A stretch of 22,468 bases of DNA from Oscillospiraceae bacterium (GTDB lineage: Bacteria; Bacillota; Clostridia; Oscillospirales; Acutalibacteraceae), in assembly GCA_028706415.1 (NCBI GenBank), contig JAQWBK010000016.1:1-22468 (forward strand), written 5' to 3'. Each line of letters starts with the position of its first letter. The stretch's first letter is position 1. Shown here piece by piece: positions 1-5,465 of this stretch. The position numbers were made by a program, and so were the translations under genes. The notes under the pieces are model-generated. The model saw only the letters and a program-made list of their open reading frames with translations. It searched no databases and was not told the DNA's origin.

Positions 1-1
1 G

Positions 2-433
2 AAGGATGGAGTGCAGCTGATTGCCGTGACCTTAAAAGCGGGGGATGATTGGAACGATCATATCGCTTTGCACGAATATGGCTTCTCGGCTACCGAATCA
101 TTTTTACCCACCCTTCCCAAGCTGCCCACCGTGGCGGTTATGGGGGGTGAAACCACACATATAAATTTGACAGCCCAAGCTCCGTCTGTCTGCACTGTAT
201 TGAAGGGCGAGAAAGATAAAATACAGGTGGATATAAAGCTGCCCTGGTTTGTTGTAGCGCCTGTTAAGGCAGGAGATACAATCGGAACCATAAGCTATAA
301 GGCGGGGGAACGCAATCTTTGCACCCTGGTTTTATCATCAGATAACAGTGTTGAAGCCCGCCCGGTAGCCGGATTTTGGGAGAGGGTAACACGAAGCTTA
401 TCATCCCTACTTACCGAATGGCTGAAACTTTAA
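2..433 (+). CDS. D-alanyl-D-alanine carboxypeptidase (DacF/DacB-like), C-terminal fragment
   Basis: This is the 3' end of a gene that begins before the window. The frame is open from base 2, so the GTG at 11 is an internal valine codon, not a start. The opening residues KDGVQLIAVTLKAG and HEYGF are typical of the end of the penicillin-binding-protein-5 transpeptidase domain. A beta-rich region of about 90 residues follows, matching the PBP5 C-terminal domain. The last ~19 residues (FWERVTRSLSSLLTEWLKL) look like the amphipathic helix that anchors these low-molecular-weight PBPs to the outer face of the membrane. Family members trim the terminal D-Ala from peptidoglycan pentapeptides, and the DacF/DacB types act in spore cortex formation. 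The catalytic SxxK, SxN and KTG motifs lie outside the window, so the exact subtype cannot be fixed. The gene is 65 bases upstream of rluB, probably in the same transcript. Confidence 0.85.
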   Translation, partial: KDGVQLIAVTLKAGDDWNDHIALHEYGFSATESFLPTLPKLPTVAVMGGETTHINLTAQAPSVCTVLKGEKDKIQVDIKLPWFVVAPVKAGDTIGTISYKAGERNLCTLVLSSDNSVEARPVAGFWERVTRSLSSLLTEWLKL

Positions 434-498
434 TTTCGAAATAAAACAGGTGTAAGGTACTTGCACTTTACATTATATTATAAAGGAAATAATAAATA

Positions 499-1317
499 AT
501 GAGCGATATAAGACTACAAAAGCTGCTTTCCGAATGCGGAGTTGCTTCCCGACGCAAAGCGGAGGAAATGATAAATCAGGGTAGGGTTAAGGTGAACGGC
601 CATCCTGCTAAAATCGGGGATAAGGCCGCCATCAAACGGGATATTATTACGGTTGATGGAAAACGGATTGCCTTGCCCGAACGGTTACGGTATATAATGC
701 TCAACAAACCGCGTGGATATGTTACAACCATGGTGGATGAGCAGGGGCGGAAATGTGTTGCCCAACTGGTTGAGGATGTGGGGGACCGTCTTTTTCCGAT
801 TGGGCGGCTTGACCGTGATTCGGAGGGGCTTCTGCTGTTCACAAATGACGGTGGATTTGCCAATTCCGTGATACATCCCGCCCGACATATTCCAAAGGTA
901 TATAGGGTTACCCTCCGTCCGGCTCCCACCGATGAACAAATGGAACTTTTTCGAAACGGTATGACGCTCGAGGGTGATGAGAACAGAACCGCCCCTGCCG
1001 ATATCAGGATTGTTTCGGGTGAAAAGGCTGACGGTTCCCGCTCTGACAGGGTGGTTGCGGAAATTGTTCTGTATGAAGGACGAAATCGCCAGATAAGGCG
1101 TATGTTTGATGGCATGAAGATTGAGGTTGCACGGCTGCGGCGGGTGGCAATCGGGAATGTTAAGCTTGGAATGCTGGGCTTGGGCAGTTGGAGGGAGCTT
1201 GACCCACGAGAGGTTTTATCTCTCGAAAACGCTTCAAAAGCACCCCCTGTTCAGACCAAGCCAACCGCTGCAAAGGGGGAGGAGCGAAAGCATGGTATCC
1301 ATCGTCCCCGCCGATAA
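499..1317 (+). CDS. rluB: 23S rRNA pseudouridine synthase, RluB/RsuA family
   Basis: The 272-residue protein converts a specific uridine to pseudouridine, most likely U2605 of 23S rRNA (E. coli numbering). It has an N-terminal S4 RNA-binding domain (about residues 3-48, including LQKLLSECGVASRRKAEEMI) followed by the RsuA/RluB/E/F catalytic domain. The signature GRLDRDSEGLLLFTNDG is at 102-118 and makes Asp105 the likely catalytic residue. The EGRNRQIRRMFD motif typical of this subfamily follows near residue 194. The tail after about residue 245 is basic and Pro/Lys-rich (ending HGIHRPRR), as in many RluB proteins. ATG 499 follows an AAAGGA-type site. The last 26 bases overlap the next gene. 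RluB next to a sporulation carboxypeptidase is a common Firmicute arrangement. RluB rather than RsuA or RluE rests on length and context. Confidence 0.9.
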   Translation: MSDIRLQKLLSECGVASRRKAEEMINQGRVKVNGHPAKIGDKAAIKRDIITVDGKRIALPERLRYIMLNKPRGYVTTMVDEQGRKCVAQLVEDVGDRLFPIGRLDRDSEGLLLFTNDGGFANSVIHPARHIPKVYRVTLRPAPTDEQMELFRNGMTLEGDENRTAPADIRIVSGEKADGSRSDRVVAEIVLYEGRNRQIRRMFDGMKIEVARLRRVAIGNVKLGMLGLGSWRELDPREVLSLENASKAPPVQTKPTAAKGEERKHGIHRPRR

Positions 1318-1639
1318 AGATTTTTTAAAAAGATTGAAGATTGTGCCTGATGAGCTGGTCTATTGCCTAACCGCATCCGACGGCAAACAGAGCTTGGGAT
1401 ATGTGGTTTTTGAGTTGTATGGTCGTCAGGTTGTTATTATTTCACTTGAAGCGGCGGATGAGGCGATTACCGATGGGCTGATTCGTGCTGCTCTCAATTT
1501 ATCAAGAGAAAAGGGTGCGACCTCCGCCGTTTGCGGGATAAAAACGATATATCCTGTTTTAAAAAAAGTCGGATTTAATAGAAACGGCTCAAACTTAAGC
1601 GCCGATATTAATAAGGTTTTATCAGGAAAATGTGGTTAA
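1292..1639 (+). CDS. Small protein with weak GNAT-acetyltransferase-like pattern
   Basis: The ORF is open further upstream inside rluB, but ATG 1292 is the credible start. It has a strong GGGGGAGGAG site at 1275-1284 and the usual short overlap with the preceding gene. The product is 115 residues. The pattern resembles the core of a small GNAT fold: beta strands LGYVVFELYGRQVVIISLEA (residues 33-52), a helix with AALNLSREKGATSAVC, and a closing VLKKVGF, similar to the LGF ending of many acetyltransferases. A full acetyl-CoA pyrophosphate loop (Q/RxxGxG/A) is not evident, so activity is uncertain and it may be a degenerate or structural relative. The TAA stop at 1637-1639 ends on the first base of the MITE-like element, so the original C-terminus may have been altered by that insertion. 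The function is not recognised. Confidence 0.65.
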   Translation: MVSIVPADKDFLKRLKIVPDELVYCLTASDGKQSLGYVVFELYGRQVVIISLEAADEAITDGLIRAALNLSREKGATSAVCGIKTIYPVLKKVGFNRNGSNLSADINKVLSGKCG

Positions 1640-1796
1640 TACTGTTCTCAAGTAAAAGGTGAGACAAAATTTGCGAGGATGTATTTCGTCATGCAAGGCG
1701 GAGGAGGAGAGCGGGTTGACGCCCGCCGACGACAACAATGCTGTATGGCGGAAAACAGACCGCAAAGATGTCTTGATTTTTACTTGAGAACAGTAT
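1639..1796. repeat. MITE-like palindromic element, 158 bp
   Basis: The ends are a perfect 19-bp terminal inverted repeat: ATACTGTTCTCAAGTAAAA at 1639-1657 against its complement at 1778-1796. The interior continues as an imperfect palindrome; the two arms share AGACA, TTTGCG and TTTTC/CAT-like blocks when folded. The apex region includes a GC-rich hairpin, GCGGG-TTGACG-CCCGC (1711-1726). No protein is encoded. Size, terminal repeats and fold fit a miniature inverted-repeat transposable element, or a REP-like dispersed palindrome. No target-site duplication could be defined. The right terminus recurs at 5359-5382 with 23 of 24 bases identical, which supports a dispersed family. Confidence 0.75.
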
Positions 1797-1814
1797 AATA
1801 CTAATTTCAAATCA

Positions 1815-1888
1815 AAGGTAAATCTTACTTATATATGGATGAAACCTAGAGGTTTAAACATAATATGAGTAATATTTACCTTATTTTT
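1815..1888 (+). terminator. Long AT-rich hairpin with U-tract, possible intrinsic terminator
   Basis: AAGGTAAATCTTACT (1815-1829) pairs with AGTAATATTTACCTT (1868-1882) at 14 of 15 positions. Inside it, ATATATG pairs with CATAATAT through one bulge. The apex is AAACC-TAGA-GGTTT (1842-1855). The whole 68-nt unit therefore folds back on itself almost completely and is followed by ATTTTT. It could terminate the rluB transcript just upstream of the next promoter. The outer stem is AT-rich, so strength is uncertain. It could instead be another small mobile palindrome or a structured RNA element. Confidence 0.45.
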
Positions 1889-1901
1889 AATTATTAAAGT
1901 A

Positions 1902-1930
1902 TTGTTATTTATTATGATGTATAATATAAT
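1902..1930 (+). promoter_or_regulatory. Predicted sigma-A promoter for the carboxyltransferase operon
   Basis: A -35-like TTGTTA (1902-1907) lies exactly 17 bases upstream of a perfect -10 TATAAT (1925-1930). The surrounding DNA is strongly AT-rich. Transcription would begin near 1937, giving a leader of about 100 bases before the start codon at 2038. A second TATAAT overlaps at 1920-1925 but lacks a well-placed -35. Confidence 0.55.
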
Positions 1931-1978
1931 TAATATAATTTGCGTCTTTTTTGAAAATGCAAATAGAAAAAGTGATTA

Positions 1979-2004
1979 CCTAGGCAAAAAACTGCCTTGG
2001 TTTT
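1979..2004 (+). promoter_or_regulatory. Leader hairpin with short U-run, possible attenuator
   Basis: CCTAGGCA (1979-1986) pairs with TGCCTTGG (1993-2000) with one T-T mismatch and a 6-base loop, followed by TTTT. It sits in the predicted leader of the carboxyltransferase operon, 17 bases before the AGGAGG site at 2023-2028. The short stem and U-run make it a weak terminator at best. Attenuation is inferred only from position. Confidence 0.25.
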
Positions 2005-2037
2005 AAGTATTACACACAAGACAGGAGGAAAAAGGGT

Positions 2038-3351
2038 ATGGATATGCCAAAACAGCTTCAAAAGCTTACCGATGCACTCTCAGCTGGTCAAAGCTCACAG
2101 GCACGCGCGATGCTTTTGCAGCTTTTCGATGAGTCAACATTTGTCGAAATCGATCGGTTGGTTAAGGACGATGATAAACCGGCTGAGGTAGTGGTTGGTT
2201 ACGGTATGGTGGATGGAAGCCCGTCCTATGCTTTTGCTCAGGACAGAAATGTTTATAACGGAGCTATCGGAAAGGTTCAGGCCTTAAAAATACTGAAAAT
2301 TTACGAATTGGCGGCACAAAACGGTGTTCCGGTTGTAGGAATATTTGACAGTGACGGCGCAAAGCTAGGGGAGGGTGTTGATGCAATGGATGCCATTGCG
2401 GAGATCCTCCTTGCATCCAATAATATATCCGGAGTTGTGCCTCAGATTGCGGTAATTACCGGCGCCTGCGTGGGTTCATCTGCAATAATTGCCGCCAATG
2501 CCGATATTGTGGTATCTGTTAAGGATGCTGATTATTATCTCAATCCGGGGGATGAAAACGCCGAGGCAGCTGTAATGGTTGAGGATGCCCATGCTGCACT
2601 CAATAAGGCACGCGATATTATATCCATGCTTCCCTCAAATAACCTCACCGCTCCTGCGGCATATGATTTTGACAGTCTTGATATGCTTTCCTGTGAGAAT
2701 ATTGACGGAGTAATTGAAGCGGTTGCAGATAATGGTACTGCAATAGTTTTAGGTAGGGGAAGCAACCAAACAGCCTTTGCCCGTGTAGGCGGTATTGTCT
2801 GCGGTATGGTTGGGCTGTCACAGGAAAAGATTTCCCGGGAGGAAGCATCTCGTATTGCTCGTTTTGTGCGGTTGTGCGACGGATTTACCCTTCCGGTTAT
2901 TACATTTGTTGATTCAGCAGGCTTTGAAAGTCTCGAGGGGGCTGCCAAGCTGTCTCATGCCTATGCCGAGGCAACCACTGCAAAGATTACGGTAATTGTC
3001 GGCAAGGCGTACGGATCGGCATATATTGCGGCGGCGGGCAAATCTGCCGGTTCAGATATTGTGCTGGCATGGCCCACAGCAGTCATACTGCCTCTTGCCC
3101 CCATAGCCGCCATTCATATTTTTTGGAAGGACAGGTTGGGCGATATGACAAATCCCACCCAAGACCGAGAAAAGCTGGCTGAGGAATTTGCCGAGGAACA
3201 AGGTGATGCTTTGACTGCTGCCGCAAAAGGAGTGGTAAGCGATGTTATCCCACCATCCGAAACCAAGTCGAGAATTGTATCAACGCTGGAAATGCTGTCC
3301 GGAAAACGGGTATCCCGTCTGCCAAAGAAGCATTCCAATATTGTTTTATGA
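2038..3351 (+). CDS. Divergent acyl-CoA carboxyltransferase subunit (MmdA/12S-like)
   Basis: This 437-residue protein belongs to the crotonase-fold carboxyltransferase family (propionyl-/acetyl-CoA carboxylase beta, MmdA, GcdA, transcarboxylase 12S), which moves CO2 between biotin and an acyl-CoA. It has two repeats. The N-terminal half (about 20-165) contains LLQLFDESTFVEIDRL, DSDGAKLGEGV (104-114) and SGVVPQIAVITGACVGSSA (131-149). The C-terminal half (about 250-437) contains CDGFTLPVITFVDSAGF (280-296), GKAYGSAY (322-329), AWPTA and a KKHSNIVL end. It is shorter than the usual ~510 residues. Both oxyanion-loop motifs are altered: GACVGSS where relatives have GPCAGGA, and AYGSAY where they have AYGGAY. 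The QEYGGII segment is missing. AGGAGG at 2023-2028 sets the start. It leads an operon with a biotin carrier and an OadA-like protein. Substrate is unknown. Confidence 0.8.
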   Translation: MDMPKQLQKLTDALSAGQSSQARAMLLQLFDESTFVEIDRLVKDDDKPAEVVVGYGMVDGSPSYAFAQDRNVYNGAIGKVQALKILKIYELAAQNGVPVVGIFDSDGAKLGEGVDAMDAIAEILLASNNISGVVPQIAVITGACVGSSAIIAANADIVVSVKDADYYLNPGDENAEAAVMVEDAHAALNKARDIISMLPSNNLTAPAAYDFDSLDMLSCENIDGVIEAVADNGTAIVLGRGSNQTAFARVGGIVCGMVGLSQEKISREEASRIARFVRLCDGFTLPVITFVDSAGFESLEGAAKLSHAYAEATTAKITVIVGKAYGSAYIAAAGKSAGSDIVLAWPTAVILPLAPIAAIHIFWKDRLGDMTNPTQDREKLAEEFAEEQGDALTAAAKGVVSDVIPPSETKSRIVSTLEMLSGKRVSRLPKKHSNIVL

Positions 3352-3422
3352 TTAACCCCGTATTTTAACCCACCTCAAGATTATAATAAACGAAAATTTC
3401 GTAGCAAAGGATTGAATTAAAA

Positions 3423-3842
3423 ATGAAAAAGTTTAATATTACCGTAAACGGTCAAACTTATGATGTTCAGGTTGAAGAGGTAGGCTCTTCTTCCACACCC
3501 TCCGCTCCGGCTGTTATGCAAGCGGCTCCTGCTCCGGCAGCAATTCCCAGTGCAGCTCCCGCACCGGTGGCCTCACCCGCTCCGGCACCTGCTGCACCCG
3601 AGAAGATCTCTTCTTCTGCCACAGCCGGAACCGAAGCCTTAAACTCTCCAATGCCCGGCACGATTGTAAATGTTCTTGTTAAGACCGGAGACAGTGTTTC
3701 AAAGGGCGATGTGCTGTTGGTTCTTGAAGCAATGAAGATGGAAAACGAAATCATGTCACCCAGAGATGCGATTGTTGCGGGCGTACATGTTAATAAGGGT
3801 GAAAGCATTGATTCAGGCAAGCTGCTTATCTCTCTTCAATAA
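3423..3842 (+). CDS. Biotin carboxyl carrier protein (1.3S/GcdC-like)
   Basis: The 139-residue protein has a short N-terminal beta segment (MKKFNITVNGQTYDVQVEEV), a flexible Ala/Pro linker at about 25-60, and a C-terminal biotinyl domain at about 72-139. The biotinylation motif EAMKMENEI makes Lys105 the expected biotin attachment site. Such free-standing carriers shuttle carboxybiotin between two catalytic subunits in decarboxylases and transcarboxylases. The adjoining genes encode exactly two such carboxyltransferases, so the carrier probably serves both. An AAAGG site lies about 12 bases upstream of the ATG, which is slightly far. The alternation of Pro and Ala in the linker is normal for GcdC and OadA-type carriers. 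The gene starts 71 bases after the carboxyltransferase stop and is followed 42 bases later by the OadA-like gene. The general identity is secure; the partner assignment comes from context. Confidence 0.92.
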   Translation: MKKFNITVNGQTYDVQVEEVGSSSTPSAPAVMQAAPAPAAIPSAAPAPVASPAPAPAAPEKISSSATAGTEALNSPMPGTIVNVLVKTGDSVSKGDVLLVLEAMKMENEIMSPRDAIVAGVHVNKGESIDSGKLLISLQ

Positions 3843-3884
3843 AAAGCCTGTGGCTTACATCCATAAGGAAAGGAATGATCGAAT

Positions 3885-5285
3885 TTGTCAAAAATAGGCG
3901 TTACCGAGACAATATTAAGGGATGCTCATCAATCCTTGATCGCAACCCGAATGACGACAGAAGAAATGCTTCCGATACTTGAAATATTGGACGATATAGG
4001 TTATTACTCCCTTGAATGCTGGGGTGGTGCAACCTTTGATTCCTCCCTCCGATTTTTAAATGAGGACCCGTGGGAGAGGCTGAGAATATTTCGTAAAAAA
4101 ATGCCCAAAACCAAGCTGCAAATGCTGTTTCGTGGACAGAATATGCTGGGCTACCGCCATTATGCCGATGATATTGTTGAATATTTTGTCCAAAAATCGA
4201 TATATAACGGTATTGATATAATCCGCATATTTGATGCGCTTAACGATATTCGAAATCTTGAAACATCCATAAAAGCAGCAAAAAAAGAATCGGGAGCCCA
4301 TGTACAGGTTGCCATCTCTTACACCACCAGTCCGGTTCATAATATTGATTATTTCGTGAAATATGCAAAGGAACTTGAAGAAACAGGCGCCGATTCCATC
4401 TGCCTTAAAGATATGGCGGGTCTTCTTGTTCCGTATGAAACCTATGATCTTGTAAAAGCTCTTAAGGAAAGTGTTAAAATCCCCATTCAGCTTCACTCGC
4501 ATTTTACGGCAGGAATTGCAAACATGTCTCTGCTTAAAGGTATTGAAGCTGGAGCGGATGTAATTGACACTGCATTATCGCCTTTGGGAATGGGCACATC
4601 CCATACGGCTACCGAATCTATGGTGGCGGCCTTGGCAGGCAGCGAGTATGATACCGGACTTGACCTTAAAAAGCTGAATGAAGCAACCCGTTATTTCTCG
4701 GAATTGCGCCATAAATATTTGGACAACGGGCTACTTAATCCAAAAATGCTGGAGGTTGACATCAACGCCTTGATTTATCAAGTGCCCGGTGGCATGCTCT
4801 CCAATCTTGTAAGTCAGCTTAAGCAGGCGGGCAAGGAGGATAAGCTTGAAGAGGTTCTCATGGAGGTTCCGCGAGTTCGGAAGGATTGCGGATATCCGCC
4901 TCTGGTCACCCCGTCATCCCAAATTGTGGGCTCCCAAGCCGTGTTTAACATTATCGGCGGCGAGCGTTACAAGATGGTAACCAAAGAATTCAAAGGGCTT
5001 GTCAGAGGTGAATACGGCCGCACGCCCGCCCCGATTGACCCTGAATTCACCAAGAAAATTATTGGTGACGAACAGCCGATTACCTGCCGTCCCGCCGATC
5101 TGTTGCAACCCGAGCTTGAAAAAATGCGTGGAGAGATCAGCGAATGGTATGAGCAGGAAGAGGATATACTCACATATGCCCAATTCGGACAGGTCGCCCT
5201 CAACTTTTTTGAAAAGCGCCGCAACGAGAAATACGGCATAGACGCAAACCATCTGGATACCGAGAATTTAGTTCATCCGGTTTGA
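3885..5285 (+). CDS. oadA: Pyruvate/oxaloacetate carboxyltransferase (OadA/5S-like), no biotin domain
   Basis: The 466-residue protein transfers a carboxyl group between carboxybiotin and pyruvate/oxaloacetate. The N-terminal TIM-barrel (HMGL/PYC-like, about 4-265) has ETILRDAHQSLIATRM with metal-binding Asp13. It also has CLKDMAGLL with Lys175, the carbamylated lysine in relatives, and the metal-ligand pair in LHSHFTAG (His204, His206). The PYC/OADA conserved domain follows (about 285-450, including PGGMLSNL and YGRTPAPID). The protein ends there: the fused C-terminal biotinyl domain of classic OadA is absent, as in Propionibacterium transcarboxylase 5S, and the carrier is the gene upstream. 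The start is TTG 3885, preceded by AAGGAAAGGA at 3865-3874; the nearby ATG 3875 is out of frame. The family call is firm. Whether it works as a decarboxylase or transcarboxylase subunit is inferred. Confidence 0.9.
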   Translation: MSKIGVTETILRDAHQSLIATRMTTEEMLPILEILDDIGYYSLECWGGATFDSSLRFLNEDPWERLRIFRKKMPKTKLQMLFRGQNMLGYRHYADDIVEYFVQKSIYNGIDIIRIFDALNDIRNLETSIKAAKKESGAHVQVAISYTTSPVHNIDYFVKYAKELEETGADSICLKDMAGLLVPYETYDLVKALKESVKIPIQLHSHFTAGIANMSLLKGIEAGADVIDTALSPLGMGTSHTATESMVAALAGSEYDTGLDLKKLNEATRYFSELRHKYLDNGLLNPKMLEVDINALIYQVPGGMLSNLVSQLKQAGKEDKLEEVLMEVPRVRKDCGYPPLVTPSSQIVGSQAVFNIIGGERYKMVTKEFKGLVRGEYGRTPAPIDPEFTKKIIGDEQPITCRPADLLQPELEKMRGEISEWYEQEEDILTYAQFGQVALNFFEKRRNEKYGIDANHLDTENLVHPV

Positions 5286-5290
5286 TATGA

Positions 5291-5385
5291 ATAATACTAA
5301 CGCTGTTTCAAAATACGGGTGGGTTTGATCCCTCTGATATTTATTGCATGAAACAGCGTTGATTTTTACTTGAAAACAGTATTAT
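5291..5385. repeat. Degenerate MITE-like hairpin related to the element at 1639-1796
   Basis: The outer ends are ATAATACT (5291-5298) and its exact complement (5378-5385). Next inward is a perfect 12-bp inverted repeat, AACGCTGTTTCA (5299-5310) against 5349-5360. The right arm carries 17 extra bases between these two blocks (5361-5377), including TTTTTACTTGAAAACAG. The left arm lacks them, so a deletion of one terminal repeat is the simplest reading. Bases 5359-5382 match 1773-1796 at 23 of 24 positions. The core is unrelated to the first element. Confidence 0.65.
5299..5367 (+). terminator. Probable intrinsic terminator of the carboxyltransferase operon
   Basis: The 12-bp perfect stem (5299-5310/5349-5360) lies 13 bases after the oadA stop and is followed by GATTTTT. 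It could end the operon transcript, although the 38-base loop is longer than usual. The stem belongs to the MITE-like remnant, so an inserted repeat may have been co-opted as the terminator. Confidence 0.5.
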
Positions 5386-5405
5386 AATCATATTAGTATA
5401 TCAGG

Positions 5406-5435
5406 TTGACAGAACGCGGCGTTCACTGGTAAAAT
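5406..5435 (+). promoter_or_regulatory. Predicted sigma-A promoter of the yicC-spoVM gene block
   Basis: A perfect -35 TTGACA (5406-5411) is followed after 18 bases by TAAAAT (5430-5435), which differs from the consensus -10 at one base. The predicted start is near 5442, about 24 bases before the yicC start at 5466. It is the best promoter in front of the long co-directional block. A 13-bp palindrome fills part of its spacer. Confidence 0.6.
5412..5424. promoter_or_regulatory. 13-bp palindrome inside the promoter spacer, candidate operator
   Basis: GAACGC-G-GCGTTC is a perfect 6-bp inverted repeat with a 1-base centre. It begins immediately after the -35 TTGACA and ends 5 bases before the -10. 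A repressor bound here would block RNA polymerase. It resembles the Firmicute LexA box (GAAC-N4-GTTC) but has N5 between the half-sites, so LexA is not claimed. Confidence 0.35.
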
Positions 5436-5465
5436 AAAAAATATCCTTTAAAGGGAATGAGAAGC

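Larger units (their letters stand above)
1640..2037. other. Gene-free 398-base interval: repeat, hairpin, promoter, leader
   Basis: No credible coding sequence is seen here on either strand. In order it contains the MITE-like element (to 1796), a 68-nt imperfect hairpin with a U-rich tail (1815-1888), an AT-rich promoter (1902-1930), and a leader of about 100 bases with a small hairpin (1979-2000) before the carboxyltransferase gene. Most of the interval past 1800 is very AT-rich compared with the flanking genes. Confidence 0.7.

Noticed and set aside
450..466. Imperfect inverted repeat GTGTAAG-GTA-CTTGCAC upstream of rluB
   Set aside because: It is short, has one mismatch, lacks a U-tract, and has no well-placed promoter around it. 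It could easily occur by chance.
576..1115. 179-aa minus-strand open frame inside rluB
   Set aside because: It is fully opposite the conserved pseudouridine synthase and has low-complexity Ser/Arg/Pro composition. It is a shadow.
1622..1810. 62-aa open frame on the minus strand over the MITE-like element
   Set aside because: It is produced by the palindromic repeat, with its ends in the terminal inverted repeats. It has no ribosome-binding site and no protein-like pattern.
4056..4502. 148-aa minus-strand open frame inside oadA
   Set aside because: It lies opposite a clearly conserved gene. The translation is rich in Ile/Phe/Lys without a recognisable family, so it is an antisense shadow.
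5311..5348. T-box or riboswitch in the loop between the oadA hairpin arms
   Set aside because: The GGGTGG run suggested a T-box, but there is no specifier stem, no TGGNACC motif and no downstream amino-acid gene.
5412..5424. LexA (SOS) box
   Set aside because: GAAC and GTTC half-sites are present, but the spacing is five bases rather than the four of the Firmicute LexA box, and the downstream genes are not SOS genes. It is kept only as an unnamed operator-like palindrome.
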